From positions 124,001-188,000 of the forward strand of contig NZ_CAKJTI010000001.1 of assembly GCF_917563915.1 (NCBI RefSeq): a stretch of DNA of 64,000 bases. Direction: 5' to 3'. The notes under the pieces are model-generated. The model did no database searches. It had not been told where the DNA came from and was given only the letters and a program-made list of their open reading frames with translations. This document shows, one piece after another, positions 28,368-37,439 of this stretch; position 1 is the first letter of the stretch, and each line of letters begins with the position of its first letter. The stretch comes from Bacillus rhizoplanae (GTDB taxonomy: Bacteria; Bacillota; Bacilli; Bacillales; Bacillaceae_G). The position numbers were made by a program, and so were the translations under genes.

Positions 28368-30476
28368 ATGGAAACGGTGAAGAGTAGTCTTATAAACTTG
28401 AATGATACTGCTTATTATAACAATCGTGAATTAAGTTGGCTTGCTTTTAATGAGCGAGTGTTACAAGAAGCGCAAGATGACTGTAATCCATTATTAGAGA
28501 GATTAAAGTTTATCAGTATCTTCAGCTCAAATTTAGATGAGTTTTTCATGGTGCGTGTTGCAGGATTGAAAGATCAGGTAAGAGTTGGGTTTAATCAACC
28601 AGAAAATAAAGCTGGACTAACGCCGAAACAACAATTGGGGAAAATTTCAACTAAGGCACATGAATTAATGAAAGTACAGTATGATACTTATCAAAACATT
28701 GTACTTCCTGCGTTGAAGGAAGAAGGAATAGAATTGTTGTCTTTTCACGATTTAACGAAAGAACAACGAGAATTTATTGAAGAATATTTTGATGAGCAGA
28801 TTTTTCCGGTGTTAACACCTGTGGCAATTGATGCGTATCGACCGTTTCCTATGTTATTGAATAAAAGCTTAAATTTAGCTGCTATTTTATATGATGAAAG
28901 ACAAACAGAAGAAGAAAATCGGACTAAGCTTGGCATCGTTCAAGTTCCATCATTATTAGAACGTTTTATTTTTTTACCAAATGAAGATAATAGGCAAAAA
29001 TTCATTTCTTTAGAAGATGTGATTAGTAACTTTACTCATAAATTATTTACAGGATATATGGTATCTTCTGTTACGCGTTTTCGCATTACACGTAATGCGG
29101 ATTTGACTATTCATGAAGAAGGTGCACGTGATTTATTAAAAGTAATTGAGAAAGAATTAAAAAAACGAAAATGGGGCGCAGCGGTTCGTTTAGAGGTAGG
29201 AACAGATAACTTGGATGAAAGAGTATTATCTCTATTATATGAAGCGTTAGAAGTAAAAGATGAAGATGTATATATGATTGATGGCCCGCTTGATTTAACA
29301 TGTTTATTTGCGCTTTATAAGAAGTTAGCATCTGTATATGACAATTTAATCTATCCAGCACTTATTCCACAGCCACCTCAAGATTTAGGTGATGAAGAAG
29401 ATGTGTTTGAAAAAACTCTAGAACAAGATATTCTATTGCATCATCCATTTGAATCATTTCAACCTGTCATTGATTTTGTAGCAGACGCAGCAGAAGATCC
29501 TGATGTGTTAGCAATTAAACAAACATTATACCGTGTAAGTGGAGATTCACCTGTTATTAAAGCTTTAAAAACAGCAGCAGAAAATGGGAAGCAAGTGACA
29601 GTACTTGTGGAATTAAAAGCTCGTTTTGATGAAGAAAATAACGTTCACTGGGCAAAAGAATTAGAAAAAGCAGGTTGTCATGTTATTTATGGTGTTAGCC
29701 ATTTGAAAACACATAGTAAAATTACGCTTGTTGTAAGACGAAAATACGGGAAGATTGAACGCTTTGTCCATTTAGGTACAGGTAATTATAATGATGCAAC
29801 AGCGAAATTATATACTGATTTTGGATACATTACATCACGTAAAGATTTTGGTATTGATGCGACAAACTTTTTTAATTATTTAAGTGGATATACAATGAAA
29901 CCTCATTTTCATCAATTGTCCGTTGCCCCGTTCGATATTCGTCAGCAATTTATTGAACTCATTGATGAAGAGATTCGTTATCATAAACAATATGGAAATG
30001 GTTATATTATTGCGAAAATGAATTCGTTAACAGATAAGCCGCTTATTCAAAAGTTATATGAAGCATCGCAAGCCGGTGTGAAAGTTGATCTCATTGTAAG
30101 GGGAACTTGCTGTTTACGTCCAAAAATTTTAGGTGTAAGTGAAAATATTCGTGTCATTAGCGTGGTAGGCCGTTATTTAGAACATAGCCGCATTTATTAT
30201 TTTCACCATAATGGAGAAGAAAAATTATTTTTATCGTCAGCCGATTGGATGACGCGCAATATGGAAAAACGTGTAGAAATTTCATTTCCAATTTTAGGGT
30301 TTGATATGAAAACACGAATTAAAGATATATTGCAACTTATTTTAGATGATAATGTAAAAGCACGTGAACAAAATGAGTATGGAGAATATTACTATGTAGC
30401 AAGTGATGATGCGCAAAAAATTGAAAGTCAAATGAAACTCTTTCAAATGGCATATACAAGCACAGAGGAAGAATAA
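28368..30476 (+). CDS. ppk: Polyphosphate kinase 1
   Basis: A 702-residue Ppk1 that polymerises the gamma phosphate of ATP into polyphosphate. N domain (ELSWLAFNERVLQEAQD), head domain, then two phospholipase-D-like halves. The histidine motif KTHSKITLVVRR and the VHLGTGNYND, LSSADWMTRN motifs are present. GGGGG precedes the ATG. The stop codon TAA (30474-30476) lies within the ATAAAGTGAAAC start of a bcr1-like repeat, and no other terminator follows, so the repeat forms the 3 prime end of the mRNA. Confidence 0.95.
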   Translation: METVKSSLINLNDTAYYNNRELSWLAFNERVLQEAQDDCNPLLERLKFISIFSSNLDEFFMVRVAGLKDQVRVGFNQPENKAGLTPKQQLGKISTKAHELMKVQYDTYQNIVLPALKEEGIELLSFHDLTKEQREFIEEYFDEQIFPVLTPVAIDAYRPFPMLLNKSLNLAAILYDERQTEEENRTKLGIVQVPSLLERFIFLPNEDNRQKFISLEDVISNFTHKLFTGYMVSSVTRFRITRNADLTIHEEGARDLLKVIEKELKKRKWGAAVRLEVGTDNLDERVLSLLYEALEVKDEDVYMIDGPLDLTCLFALYKKLASVYDNLIYPALIPQPPQDLGDEEDVFEKTLEQDILLHHPFESFQPVIDFVADAAEDPDVLAIKQTLYRVSGDSPVIKALKTAAENGKQVTVLVELKARFDEENNVHWAKELEKAGCHVIYGVSHLKTHSKITLVVRRKYGKIERFVHLGTGNYNDATAKLYTDFGYITSRKDFGIDATNFFNYLSGYTMKPHFHQLSVAPFDIRQQFIELIDEEIRYHKQYGNGYIIAKMNSLTDKPLIQKLYEASQAGVKVDLIVRGTCCLRPKILGVSENIRVISVVGRYLEHSRIYYFHHNGEEKLFLSSADWMTRNMEKRVEISFPILGFDMKTRIKDILQLILDDNVKAREQNEYGEYYYVASDDAQKIESQMKLFQMAYTSTEEE

Positions 30477-30627
30477 AGTGAAACTCTCATCAGTGGATGT
30501 TTCATTCTTTATTGTATGGAAAATTCTCATCAATTGGGCACATATTAGCAATTAACTCCTACCTATCTTTTGGGATTTCTTAAAGTCTCGAGATGGGAGT
30601 TTTACTGTTCAAAAGTAGCGGGATAAG
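30473..30627 (+). repeat. bcr1-like repeat, long degenerate form, contains ppk stop
   Basis: Begins ATAAAGTGAAACTCTCATCAGTGG and ends AGCGGGATAAG; the middle is diverged but keeps CTACCTATCTT and CTCGAGATGGGAG. It begins one base before the ppk TAA. Confidence 0.75.
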
Positions 30628-30678
30628 AGATAGGTATACTCATTTTCTGATGTTTTACAGTTATTTATATAATATAGA

Positions 30679-30704
30679 GAAAAGGCCTCGATATGAGGCC
30701 TTTT
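30679..30704 (-). terminator. Terminator of the Pro/Tyr-rich small gene
   Basis: AAAAGGCCTCG/CGAGGCCTTTT-type stem (AAAAGGCCTCgatatGAGGCCTTTT) with flanking T on the - strand. Confidence 0.8.
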
Positions 30705-30726
30705 CCCATAGTTGTTTCTATTTACA

Positions 30727-30933
30727 TTAGTAATAATACGGTGTTGGAAAAGGATAGCCGAAGTAAGGATATGGTGGATAACATGGTCTAGGGCCAAATG
30801 CCAATGCTCCGCCAATTAAACCTCCTGCAAGACCAGCTAAAAAGGGGAATCCGAAAAATGGTAGAAATCGTGAGTCTCCGACTGGACCAACTGGTGCTGA
30901 GCGGAACGGAATCGGCTGGTATAGTGGATACAT
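30727..30933 (-). CDS. Small Pro/Tyr/Gly-rich membrane protein
   Basis: A 68-residue protein with one glycine-rich hydrophobic segment (FPFLAGLAGGLIGGALAFG, about 30-47) and a Pro/Tyr tail (PCYPPYPYFGYP). Such composition is common in spore-associated small proteins, but I do not recognise the family and the spore link is only inference. GAAGGAGG precedes the ATG. Confidence 0.7.
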   Translation of the reverse strand: MYPLYQPIPFRSAPVGPVGDSRFLPFFGFPFLAGLAGGLIGGALAFGPRPCYPPYPYFGYPFPTPYYY

Positions 30934-31040
30934 GTTTAAACCTCCTTCATTAAACTCATTGTTATCATATGGAAAAGATGATGTGGATGAGCGAGTACAA
31001 GAGAGAATGGTGCAGAAAATAGGCGAAATAAATTTGTATA

Positions 31041-31907
31041 TTATGTCGATTGTAATGTAAAGATTGTAATTTCTGGTTTTGCTAAAAAACGAAATGGTAC
31101 ACGGGTTGTTCCAAGACCTCGATTAACATACAATAACAAATCATAGTTTTGCTTAATATGATAAAAACCTTCAATATAATGTTTCGCAAATGCAGGAGTA
31201 ATAATGGCGCCAAAGAAAGGGAGTTGTACTTGTCCGCCATGACTATGTCCAGAAAGTAGTAAATTGACAGGGAAATTTGCAATATGCGGTGCGATATCAG
31301 GTTCATGCACAAGAGCAATCGTATACAGATTATTTTGTGCTTGTTGCAAGGTTCCGTGTATGTCTGGTTTTCCAAGCATGATATCGTCAATACCAAAAAT
31401 GGAAATTTCACTTCCATCTAATAGGCGAATGCGTTTTTCGATATTTTGTAATATCTCAAAGCCAGATTGTGTCATGATGTGACTATAGTATTCTGTCCCG
31501 TATCCACCATGATCATGATTGCCGAAAATTGCAAATTTACCAAGTGGAGCAATGATATTTTGTAAAATTGATGCAACAAGTGGAGTATCTGCGTATGTTT
31601 GATAATTATCAATTAAATCTCCAGTAAAAATCACGATGTCAGGTTTTTTTTCATTTATTTTTGTTACTACTTTAGAAAGTTGTTGAAGCGAGTAATAATA
31701 TCCTAAATGTAAATCACTAAATTGAACCATTTTAACACCGTTAAATCCACGTGGGATGAGTGGAGAATGAATCGTATGATACGTAAAAGAGAGAAGGCGT
31801 GGTTCTATATATTTTGCATAATAGTAACCCGTGCCGGTCGTTATACAAGTATACAATAGTGTATGAATACCTTTTTTGATAAAGTTTCTTCTTGTTATAT
31901 GATTCAT
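31041..31907 (-). CDS. ykuE: Metallophosphoesterase, YkuE family, Tat signal
   Basis: A 288-residue calcineurin-like phosphoesterase. The N-terminus carries a twin-arginine motif (TRRNFIKKG, residues 5-13) followed by a modest hydrophobic stretch; B. subtilis YkuE is a known Tat substrate. Metal motifs are FSDLHLG, GDLID, GNHDHGG and LSGHSHGGQ. It probably acts at the cell wall. The Shine-Dalgarno is weak. It is divergent from the ykuF/fadH gene, as in B. subtilis where ykuE and ykuF are neighbours. Confidence 0.85.
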   Translation of the reverse strand: MNHITRRNFIKKGIHTLLYTCITTGTGYYYAKYIEPRLLSFTYHTIHSPLIPRGFNGVKMVQFSDLHLGYYYSLQQLSKVVTKINEKKPDIVIFTGDLIDNYQTYADTPLVASILQNIIAPLGKFAIFGNHDHGGYGTEYYSHIMTQSGFEILQNIEKRIRLLDGSEISIFGIDDIMLGKPDIHGTLQQAQNNLYTIALVHEPDIAPHIANFPVNLLLSGHSHGGQVQLPFFGAIITPAFAKHYIEGFYHIKQNYDLLLYVNRGLGTTRVPFRFLAKPEITIFTLQST

Positions 31908-32114
31908 ATTTATATGAGCGAGATGATAGGAAATAATTATAGTAGAAGGGTGTGATTTGTTGGGATGAGTCGCTACTTATCTTCTCTCCTTTCATTGTTA
32001 GCGATAGAATATAGTATATTTTATTAAAAGATATCAGAAAAATTAAAACTTATAAAGAATTCTGATGAATAAAGTGATAAAATGAATATGTATTCATTTT
32101 TGGGAGGGGATATT

Positions 32115-32879
32115 GTGAAAGAAAAAGTAGTTGTAATTACAGGTGGTTCAAGTGGAATGGGAAAAGGAATGGCAACTCGTTTTGCGAAAGAAGGAGCGCG
32201 TGTGGTTATTACAGGACGTACAATAGAACGATTAGAAGAGGCAAAGAAAGAAATTGAGCAATTTGAAGGTCAAGTATTACCTGTACAAATGGATGTGCGT
32301 AATACTGAGGATATAAAAAGAATGATTGAAAAAATCGATGAAGAATTTGGACGCATCGATGTACTTGTAAATAATGCAGCGGGAAACTTTCTTTGTCCGG
32401 CTGAAGATTTATCGCCAAATGGTTGGAATACTGTTATTAATATTGTGTTAAATGGTACATTTTATTGTAGTCAAGCAATTGGAAAGTATTGGATTGAAAA
32501 AGGAATAAAAGGAACAATTATTAATATGGTTGCAACTTACGCATGGGATGCAGGTCCTGGTGTTATTCATTCTGCATCAGCTAAAGCAGGTGTATTAGCA
32601 ATGACAAGAACGCTTGCTGTTGAGTGGGGACGCAAATATGGAATTCGTGTTAATGCAATTGCTCCAGGGCCAATTGAGCGTACAGGCGGGGCTGATAAGC
32701 TGTGGATATCTGAAGAAGCAGCAAAGCGAACACTACAAAGTGTGCCGCTTGGAAGACTTGGAACACCAGAAGAAATTGCTGGTCTAGCTTTTTATTTATG
32801 CTCTGAAGAAGCTGCGTACATAAATGGAGCTTGCATCACAATGGATGGTGGCCAACATTTACATCAATATCCGTTTTAA
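32115..32879 (+). CDS. fadH: 2,4-dienoyl-CoA reductase-type SDR (YkuF/FadH)
   Basis: A 254-residue SDR that would reduce 2,4-dienoyl-CoA during breakdown of unsaturated fatty acids. Motifs: TGGSSGMGKGMA (cofactor), NNAAGNF, a catalytic region with HSASAKAGV instead of the common YxxxK, and IAPGPIERTGG. The Ser/Lys variant is usual for dienoyl reductases. The GTG at 32115 is favoured because GGGAGGGG precedes it at 6 bases; the ATG at 32082 has none. Confidence 0.85.
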   Translation: MKEKVVVITGGSSGMGKGMATRFAKEGARVVITGRTIERLEEAKKEIEQFEGQVLPVQMDVRNTEDIKRMIEKIDEEFGRIDVLVNNAAGNFLCPAEDLSPNGWNTVINIVLNGTFYCSQAIGKYWIEKGIKGTIINMVATYAWDAGPGVIHSASAKAGVLAMTRTLAVEWGRKYGIRVNAIAPGPIERTGGADKLWISEEAAKRTLQSVPLGRLGTPEEIAGLAFYLCSEEAAYINGACITMDGGQHLHQYPF

Positions 32880-33014
32880 GGGATGGGATTTTTGTGACAA
32901 ATTTGTGACAGATAGAAAGAGGGCCTTTACAAGGAACTTGTTTATGGGGTATATTTAAGACCTCTTTTTTCTTCATAGTAGAATTGCTAATTCCCCTTAG
33001 CATTTTACCCCTCT

Positions 33015-33047
33015 AATCCCTTCAGGAGAACTGAAGGGATTTTTTTA
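33015..33047 (+). terminator. Terminator before ykuI
   Basis: ATCCCTTCAG/CTGAAGGGAT with loop GAGAA, followed by seven T. Confidence 0.9.
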
Positions 33048-33102
33048 TTATTTTTTTTACATAACGTGTTATAATTTTTGAAAAGTAAAAGGAGGGAGTA
33101 CT

Positions 33103-34320
33103 ATGGTAGATGCATTAGATGTGATGAGTAATTTGGATCAAGTCCTTCCTTATTATCAAGCTATTTTTAGTGCAGATGAACATACTGTAATTGGATATGA
33201 AGTAGTAGGACGCATACAAACAGAAGAAGGAATTCACAGTCTTGCCTCCTTCTTTCATGATGATTCGATTCCAGATGAGTTTCAACTTGAAGTAGATAAT
33301 ATTATTTCAGGAAAAGCATTAGATCGATATTTAGAAACGGATCAATCATTTTTATTATTTTTGCATCGTAATGCAAATATACTGATGAGCGATGAAAATG
33401 AAAGTTTACTACACTTATTATTAACGTATGAAAAGAAAGGGTTACGTTTAAATCGTATTGTACTAGAAATAACAGAACATGACTTTAAAGAAGATATTGA
33501 ACAATTTAATCATTTACTTATGTATTATCGTACATATGGCATTCAGGTTGCAATTAACAAAGTAGGAACAGGAACAAGTAACCTTGAAAGAATTAGTGTG
33601 CTAGCTCCTGATATTTTAAAAGTAGATTTAACAAATTTACGTCAAACGGCACTGTTACAATCGTATCAGGATATTTTATATTCATTATCACTCCTAGCGA
33701 GGCGTATTGGTGCAACATTATTGTATGAAGATATTGATGCGTTCTATCAGTTGCAATACGCTTGGAAAAATGGTGGGAGATACTATCAAGGGGATTATTT
33801 AAAGGAATTTTCAGAAAATTTCATCGATAAAGACATCTTGAAAGAACGTCTTGGTAATGAGTGTCATCAGTTTATTCAGCATGAAAAACGAAAATTGCAA
33901 AAAGTTTATAAACTGACTGAAACGCTTCGAGAATATGTTGGAAATGTATTAGCAAAACAGAGAAAAATAGAAGATTTTAATAAATGGCTAGTGAATTTTA
34001 GTCAACAAGTAACACATTGTAGCTTCCGTATCTATATTTGTAATGAAGATGGCTTTCAACAGTCAGGAAACGTCATGAAAAAAGACGGAGAATGGGTGTT
34101 AATGCCAGAATATTATATGAAGAATTGGAGTTGGCGTCCATACTTTTTAGAAAACATTATGAAGCTGCGCTTTGAGCAAAAAGGAAGATTGTCTGATTTA
34201 TACGGGGATCTTGAAACGGGTGAGTTGGTTCGGACATTCTCGTTTCCTATTGATGATGAGCATTATTTATTTATTGATTTGTCTTATGAATTTTTATATG
34301 AAGAAGATGTTTTATTATAA
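33103..34320 (+). CDS. ykuI: YkuI, EAL-domain c-di-GMP binding protein
   Basis: A 405-residue protein: EAL domain (about 15-255; GYEVVGRIQ, EITEHDFKEDIEQF, LKVDLTNLR) and the C-terminal PAS-like YkuI_C domain (about 265-400; NFSQQVTHCSFRIYIC). The EAL signature is EVV rather than EAL or EVL. From the literature, YkuI binds c-di-GMP but shows little or no hydrolysis. AAAGGAGGG precedes the ATG. It is monocistronic between two terminators. Confidence 0.92.
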   Translation: MVDALDVMSNLDQVLPYYQAIFSADEHTVIGYEVVGRIQTEEGIHSLASFFHDDSIPDEFQLEVDNIISGKALDRYLETDQSFLLFLHRNANILMSDENESLLHLLLTYEKKGLRLNRIVLEITEHDFKEDIEQFNHLLMYYRTYGIQVAINKVGTGTSNLERISVLAPDILKVDLTNLRQTALLQSYQDILYSLSLLARRIGATLLYEDIDAFYQLQYAWKNGGRYYQGDYLKEFSENFIDKDILKERLGNECHQFIQHEKRKLQKVYKLTETLREYVGNVLAKQRKIEDFNKWLVNFSQQVTHCSFRIYICNEDGFQQSGNVMKKDGEWVLMPEYYMKNWSWRPYFLENIMKLRFEQKGRLSDLYGDLETGELVRTFSFPIDDEHYLFIDLSYEFLYEEDVLL

Positions 34321-34347
34321 TGCGCGAAATATTTCGTGCATTTTTTG
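34321..34347 (+). terminator. Terminator of ykuI
   Basis: TGCGCGAAATATTTCGTGCA followed by TTTTTT, immediately after the stop. Confidence 0.85.
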
Positions 34348-34503
34348 TTTGTTTTTATCATAAATTGGTAATAGTGACAACTATGATAAGAATGCTGTCT
34401 ATCGTTGTAAAGATTTTACGAACGAAAGGCACTCTGTCATTATATAATCATTGCTACAATGAATATTAGAAGGACAAGCTCTTTTTACAAGGAGGGTGCG
34501 AGA

Positions 34504-34995
34504 ATGAGAAAGTATGGGATTTGGATTGTGCTATTTCTTTTTGCTGCATTTGTAATTGGACAAAGTGTAACAACTGTTCTTGGAAAAGAAGAAACAAAAA
34601 TTGATCAAAATGAAATATTTGAAACGATTCGAAAGGGATATGAAGCACAATTTTCTATTCGTGGTAAGCGACTTTCAATGGATAAAATGATTGATACATT
34701 ATCCCCTTATTTCACAGATAATTTCCTTCAAGTTTTTACGGATGAAAATGGTCAGGATGTAAAACGAAGTGCTCAATATTTATTGCCTACAAATGAAGCG
34801 CCATTTACTTTTTCATCAAAAACAAAAATTGTATACAATCAAGAGCATGATTTGTTATATGTGTATGAACATAATATTACAAATGACAAATATCAAATTA
34901 TCACATTGCAAAAAGATGGTTATAAATGGAAACTAGCAGGGTATCACGAAAATAAACAGCTTTTATCTGAGATTAGACAATTTGAAAAAGAATAA
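34504..34995 (+). CDS. Exported or anchored protein, DUF3993-like
   Basis: A 163-residue protein with an uncleaved or signal-type N-terminal helix (about 4-22) and a mixed alpha/beta body (SIRGKRLSMDKMIDTLSPYFT; YVYEHNITNDKYQIITLQKDGYKWKLAGYH). I associate it with DUF3993 proteins, with moderate confidence; function unknown. AAGGAGGG precedes the ATG at 34504. Its stop TAA (34993-34995) is the start of a bcr1-like repeat. Confidence 0.7.
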   Translation: MRKYGIWIVLFLFAAFVIGQSVTTVLGKEETKIDQNEIFETIRKGYEAQFSIRGKRLSMDKMIDTLSPYFTDNFLQVFTDENGQDVKRSAQYLLPTNEAPFTFSSKTKIVYNQEHDLLYVYEHNITNDKYQIITLQKDGYKWKLAGYHENKQLLSEIRQFEKE

Positions 34996-35045
34996 AATGA
35001 AATTTCCATCAGTGGGGGTCTTATTGTCCGTTAATGCGGGATAAA
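34992..35045 (+). repeat. bcr1-like repeat, short form, contains a stop codon
   Basis: ATAAAATGAAATTTCCATCAGTGG to GCGGGATAAA, 54 bp. Its first TAA is the stop of the preceding gene. Its last ATAAA is the first ATAAA of the next copy. Confidence 0.85.
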
Positions 35046-35095
35046 GTAAAACTTTCATTAATGCGAGCTTACTGTCCGCGGGTAACGTGGGAAAA
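35041..35095 (+). repeat. bcr1-like repeat, short form, tandem copy
   Basis: ATAAAGTAAAACTTTCATTAATG to GTAACGTGGGAAAAG, a more diverged copy directly joined to the previous one. It runs into the terminator at 35092. Confidence 0.75.
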
Positions 35096-35120
35096 GGCGA
35101 CTCATGCAGTCGCCTTTTTA
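35092..35120. terminator. Terminator of the glutaredoxin-like gene
   Basis: AAAAGGCGACT/AGTCGCCTTTT perfect stem with loop CATGC, between convergent genes. Confidence 0.88.
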
Positions 35121-35357
35121 TTGTTCTAGTTCTAAAAGTTGTTGTAATTTTTCAATTTGAAAGCCGGCCACAACTTCTCCATCAACAACAACAGTAGGGG
35201 TAGAATAGGAATCATAATCATATAGAAGACGATTACGAGCGGAAGCATCTTTTTTGACGTCATATTCTGTAAATGTAATATGATTATGTTTTAAAAATTC
35301 TTTTATAATTTGGCATGGTGGACAATCTGGTTGTGTATATACATCTACTTTCTTCAT
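35118..35357 (-). CDS. Glutaredoxin/NrdH-type small redoxin
   Basis: A 79-residue thioredoxin-fold protein with active site CPPC (TQPDCPPCQIIKEFL, near residue 12), the cis-Pro STPTVVVDGEVV, and a terminal GFQIEKLQQLLEL helix. It would act as a cytoplasmic dithiol donor or disulfide reductase. GAGGAGG precedes the ATG. The 356 bases upstream to ykuJ hold a small hairpin (AAAAAACTTCAATGAAGTGAAGTTTT, near 35402) but no gene I can support. Confidence 0.85.
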   Translation of the reverse strand: MKKVDVYTQPDCPPCQIIKEFLKHNHITFTEYDVKKDASARNRLLYDYDSYSTPTVVVDGEVVAGFQIEKLQQLLELEQ

Positions 35358-35713
35358 GTAAATCCTCCTCTTTAATTCATCTCAATTATAGTCTTGTATG
35401 TAAAAAACTTCAATGAAGTGAAGTTTTCATTAACACGGATGTACTTTCTATTGAAGGCTAGATCAATTCGTCTTTGTTTATCTTATCTGCTTTTGCAGAA
35501 CATGAAGATAAAGTTTTTTACACTGTTAAGTGCGGAAGAAAGGGCGTAGAGGTATTTATTTCGGCTTTTTATATGTTTTTTCGACAAATTTTAGTTGAGT
35601 TTCTTGCTCATAACCATTATCCTAAGGTGTGTGACATTTTTTCAGTTATGACGGATAGAATGAGTACTGCTGCAAAACCTATTCGTAGGAAGATTAGAGA
35701 AAGGGGAGATTTC

Positions 35714-35950
35714 ATGTCTCTGCTCCAAGGAATTTTAACTCGTCTTGTTAGTCTAAAAGAACAAGCTGAAAGCGGCGAAGTAGCACAACGCTATTTTGAA
35801 GTGAACGGTGAACGCAAATGTAGCGTAAAATATTTTGATAAAAGCGATATGTACGAGCTAGAAGTGTATCAACAAGGAGAAAAACCACAAGTATATCAAT
35901 TCGATAATATTGATATGGTTGCAATCGAGATTTACGATATTCTTTCTTGA
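35714..35950 (+). CDS. ykuJ: YkuJ family protein
   Basis: A 78-residue protein matching the YkuJ family (SLLQGILTRLVSLKEQ; YFEVNGERKCSVKYF; DNIDMVAIEIYDIL). Function is unknown; structures show a small alpha/beta fold. The ATG at 35714 is preferred because AAGGGGAG lies just upstream, whereas the open frame back to 35474 has no ribosome site and unusual composition. A terminator follows at once. Confidence 0.85.
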   Translation: MSLLQGILTRLVSLKEQAESGEVAQRYFEVNGERKCSVKYFDKSDMYELEVYQQGEKPQVYQFDNIDMVAIEIYDILS

Positions 35951-35955
35951 TACAT

Positions 35956-35998
35956 AAAAAGAAGGTGCCTAAGAAGAAAAAGGCACCTTCTTTTTTTA
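35956..35998 (+). terminator. Terminator of ykuJ
   Basis: AAAAAGAAGGTGCCT/AGGCACCTTCTTTTT stem with T run. Confidence 0.9.
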
Positions 35999-36048
35999 TG
36001 TAAGGTGAATAACATTCGTTCCTTGTTCCTACACTGATAACATATTCT

Positions 36049-36199
36049 ATAAAGTGAAACTCCCATCAATTATCCCCCACTTATCTTCTTCAAATTCTTT
36101 ACTTATGGTTAGTTGAAGCAACTGGAATCTTACGGGGAGTTATTTTCCGAATATATAATCTTGAGATGGGAATTTTACTGCCCACAAATAGCGGATAAA
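36049..36199 (+). repeat. bcr1-like repeat, long form, abutting a Shine-Dalgarno
   Basis: ATAAAGTGAAACTCCCATCAATT to ATAGCGGATAAA, 151 bp; internal TCCCCCACTTATCTTC and GGTTAGTTGAAG are recognisable. Its final AAA is part of AAAGAGGTGAG before the zinc-ribbon gene. Confidence 0.82.
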
Positions 36200-36211
36200 G
36201 AGGTGAGAAAA

Positions 36212-36361
36212 TTGGAAAAAATGCCTGTTGTTGTATGTCCAAAATGTCATAGACAATCAGAAATTACACATGTGTTAACAGCGCAATCTAATCAAAATGT
36301 TATTTTCAAATGTCCATTTTGTGCATATTTAATCCGGAATATCGAAACGAGTAAAGGATAA
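36212..36361 (+). CDS. Small zinc-ribbon protein (49 aa)
   Basis: Starts at TTG 36212 (MEKMPVVVCPKCHRQSEIT). It has two CxxC pairs, CPKC near residue 9 and CPFC near 36, the pattern of a zinc ribbon. AAAGAGGTGAG ends 5 bases before the TTG; an ATG nine bases later is possible but badly spaced. Function unknown. The ribosome site overlaps the end of a bcr1-like repeat, so the repeat lies in the leader of this gene. It is followed by ykuK. Confidence 0.7.
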   Translation: MEKMPVVVCPKCHRQSEITHVLTAQSNQNVIFKCPFCAYLIRNIETSKG

Positions 36362-36435
36362 GTAAGACATATTTTGTTATTCTGTCCCATACAATGAGAA
36401 TACGAAAGTCTGTCTATGAGAAGGGACGTGACTGT

Positions 36436-36954
36436 ATGGACGGAAAATATCAATTTTACAATTTATCAGAGCGACATATGAGCTTTGAAACTGTATTCTC
36501 ACGAATTTGTTACTTTATTCAAAGTGCACCGCGTAATATGTATCGATTGTCAATTGGAACAGATTCACAAGTGCATCAAAATGATACTCGTTTTATTACA
36601 GCAATTCATCTGCATCGTGTTGGAAAGGGAGCATGGGGTTGCTTATATCATCAGACAATAAGGGGAAAGCCACCGAGTTTGCGAGAAAAAATCTACTTAG
36701 AAACACAGTTTAGCCAAGAGATTGCCTGTTTATTTACGCCTGAGCGAATACAACAGTTGTGGGAGCTTCTTTATCCGTACTGCGAAGAAGGTGCTGAATT
36801 CGTTATGGAAATTCATTTGGATATCGGGAAATACGGTTTGACGAGAGAGTTTATTTTAGATATGACAAATAAAATTACAGCGATGGGGTTAACGCCTAAA
36901 ATTAAGCCAGATGCCTATGCGGCGTTTAGCTATGCAAATCGGTATACGAAATAA
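36436..36954 (+). CDS. ykuK: YkuK, RNase H-like fold protein
   Basis: A 172-residue protein of the YkuK/DUF458 family: SIGTDSQVHQNDTRFITAIHLHR gives the acidic beta-strand start, with VMEIHLDIGKYG and later KPDAYAAFSYANRYTK. The fold is RNase H-like; the activity is unproven. The ATG at 36436 has AAGGGA 12 bases upstream. Between ykuJ and abbA, as in B. subtilis. Confidence 0.85.
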   Translation: MDGKYQFYNLSERHMSFETVFSRICYFIQSAPRNMYRLSIGTDSQVHQNDTRFITAIHLHRVGKGAWGCLYHQTIRGKPPSLREKIYLETQFSQEIACLFTPERIQQLWELLYPYCEEGAEFVMEIHLDIGKYGLTREFILDMTNKITAMGLTPKIKPDAYAAFSYANRYTK

Positions 36955-37041
36955 TTATTGTATTGAATTTTCAATCTATTAAATAGGGGAAATCTTTTAT
37001 ATAATAAAGAATAAGGACAGTTGAATAAGGAGAGGAGAAAA

Positions 37042-37233
37042 ATGAGTAGAGGAATTGATTTAACAAAGGAGGAACAAAACTTATTGCTAGATGTTTTGTT
37101 TCGGCAAAATTATGCGAGTGAAATACTTGCCGTTGAACTTTCTGATATCGAAACTGGGCGAAAGAAAACAGACATATCTCATTATAAACAAATCACAAAC
37201 TTATTCGCTCGTCTGAAAAACGAAGGATATTAA
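37042..37233 (+). CDS. abbA: AbbA, AbrB antirepressor
   Basis: A 63-residue helical protein matching AbbA (SRGIDLTKEEQNLLLDVLFRQNYASEILAVELSDIE). In B. subtilis AbbA binds the DNA-binding domain of AbrB and relieves its repression, under Spo0A control. AAGGAGAGGAG precedes the ATG at 37042. The position after ykuK and before ykuL is conserved. Confidence 0.9.
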   Translation: MSRGIDLTKEEQNLLLDVLFRQNYASEILAVELSDIETGRKKTDISHYKQITNLFARLKNEGY

Positions 37234-37439
37234 GGCTGCCAGAACGGTAGTCTTTTCTTTTGTTTCTATGGTAAAATGAACTGTGGTTATTTATTTTGTA
37301 TGAGAAACAAAAGGACTAATAATAATATGTAACCGTTGTCATAAACTAAAAATAGAAGTGAGAAAATAGAAAATTACTTGAACGAATTAGTTTTTACAAT
37401 TGCTATTTGTTAGAATGGGTTAAAGTGGGGGATAACAAT

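Noticed and set aside
35402-35427. Hairpin AAAAAACTTCAATGAAGTGAAGTTTT as a further bcr1-like copy
   Set aside because: It shares only GAAGTTTTCATTAA with the repeat and lacks both ends; not counted.
35474-35713. N-terminal extension of YkuJ (80 residues)
   Set aside because: No ribosome site at the upstream start, unusual composition, and the YkuJ family begins at SLLQG.
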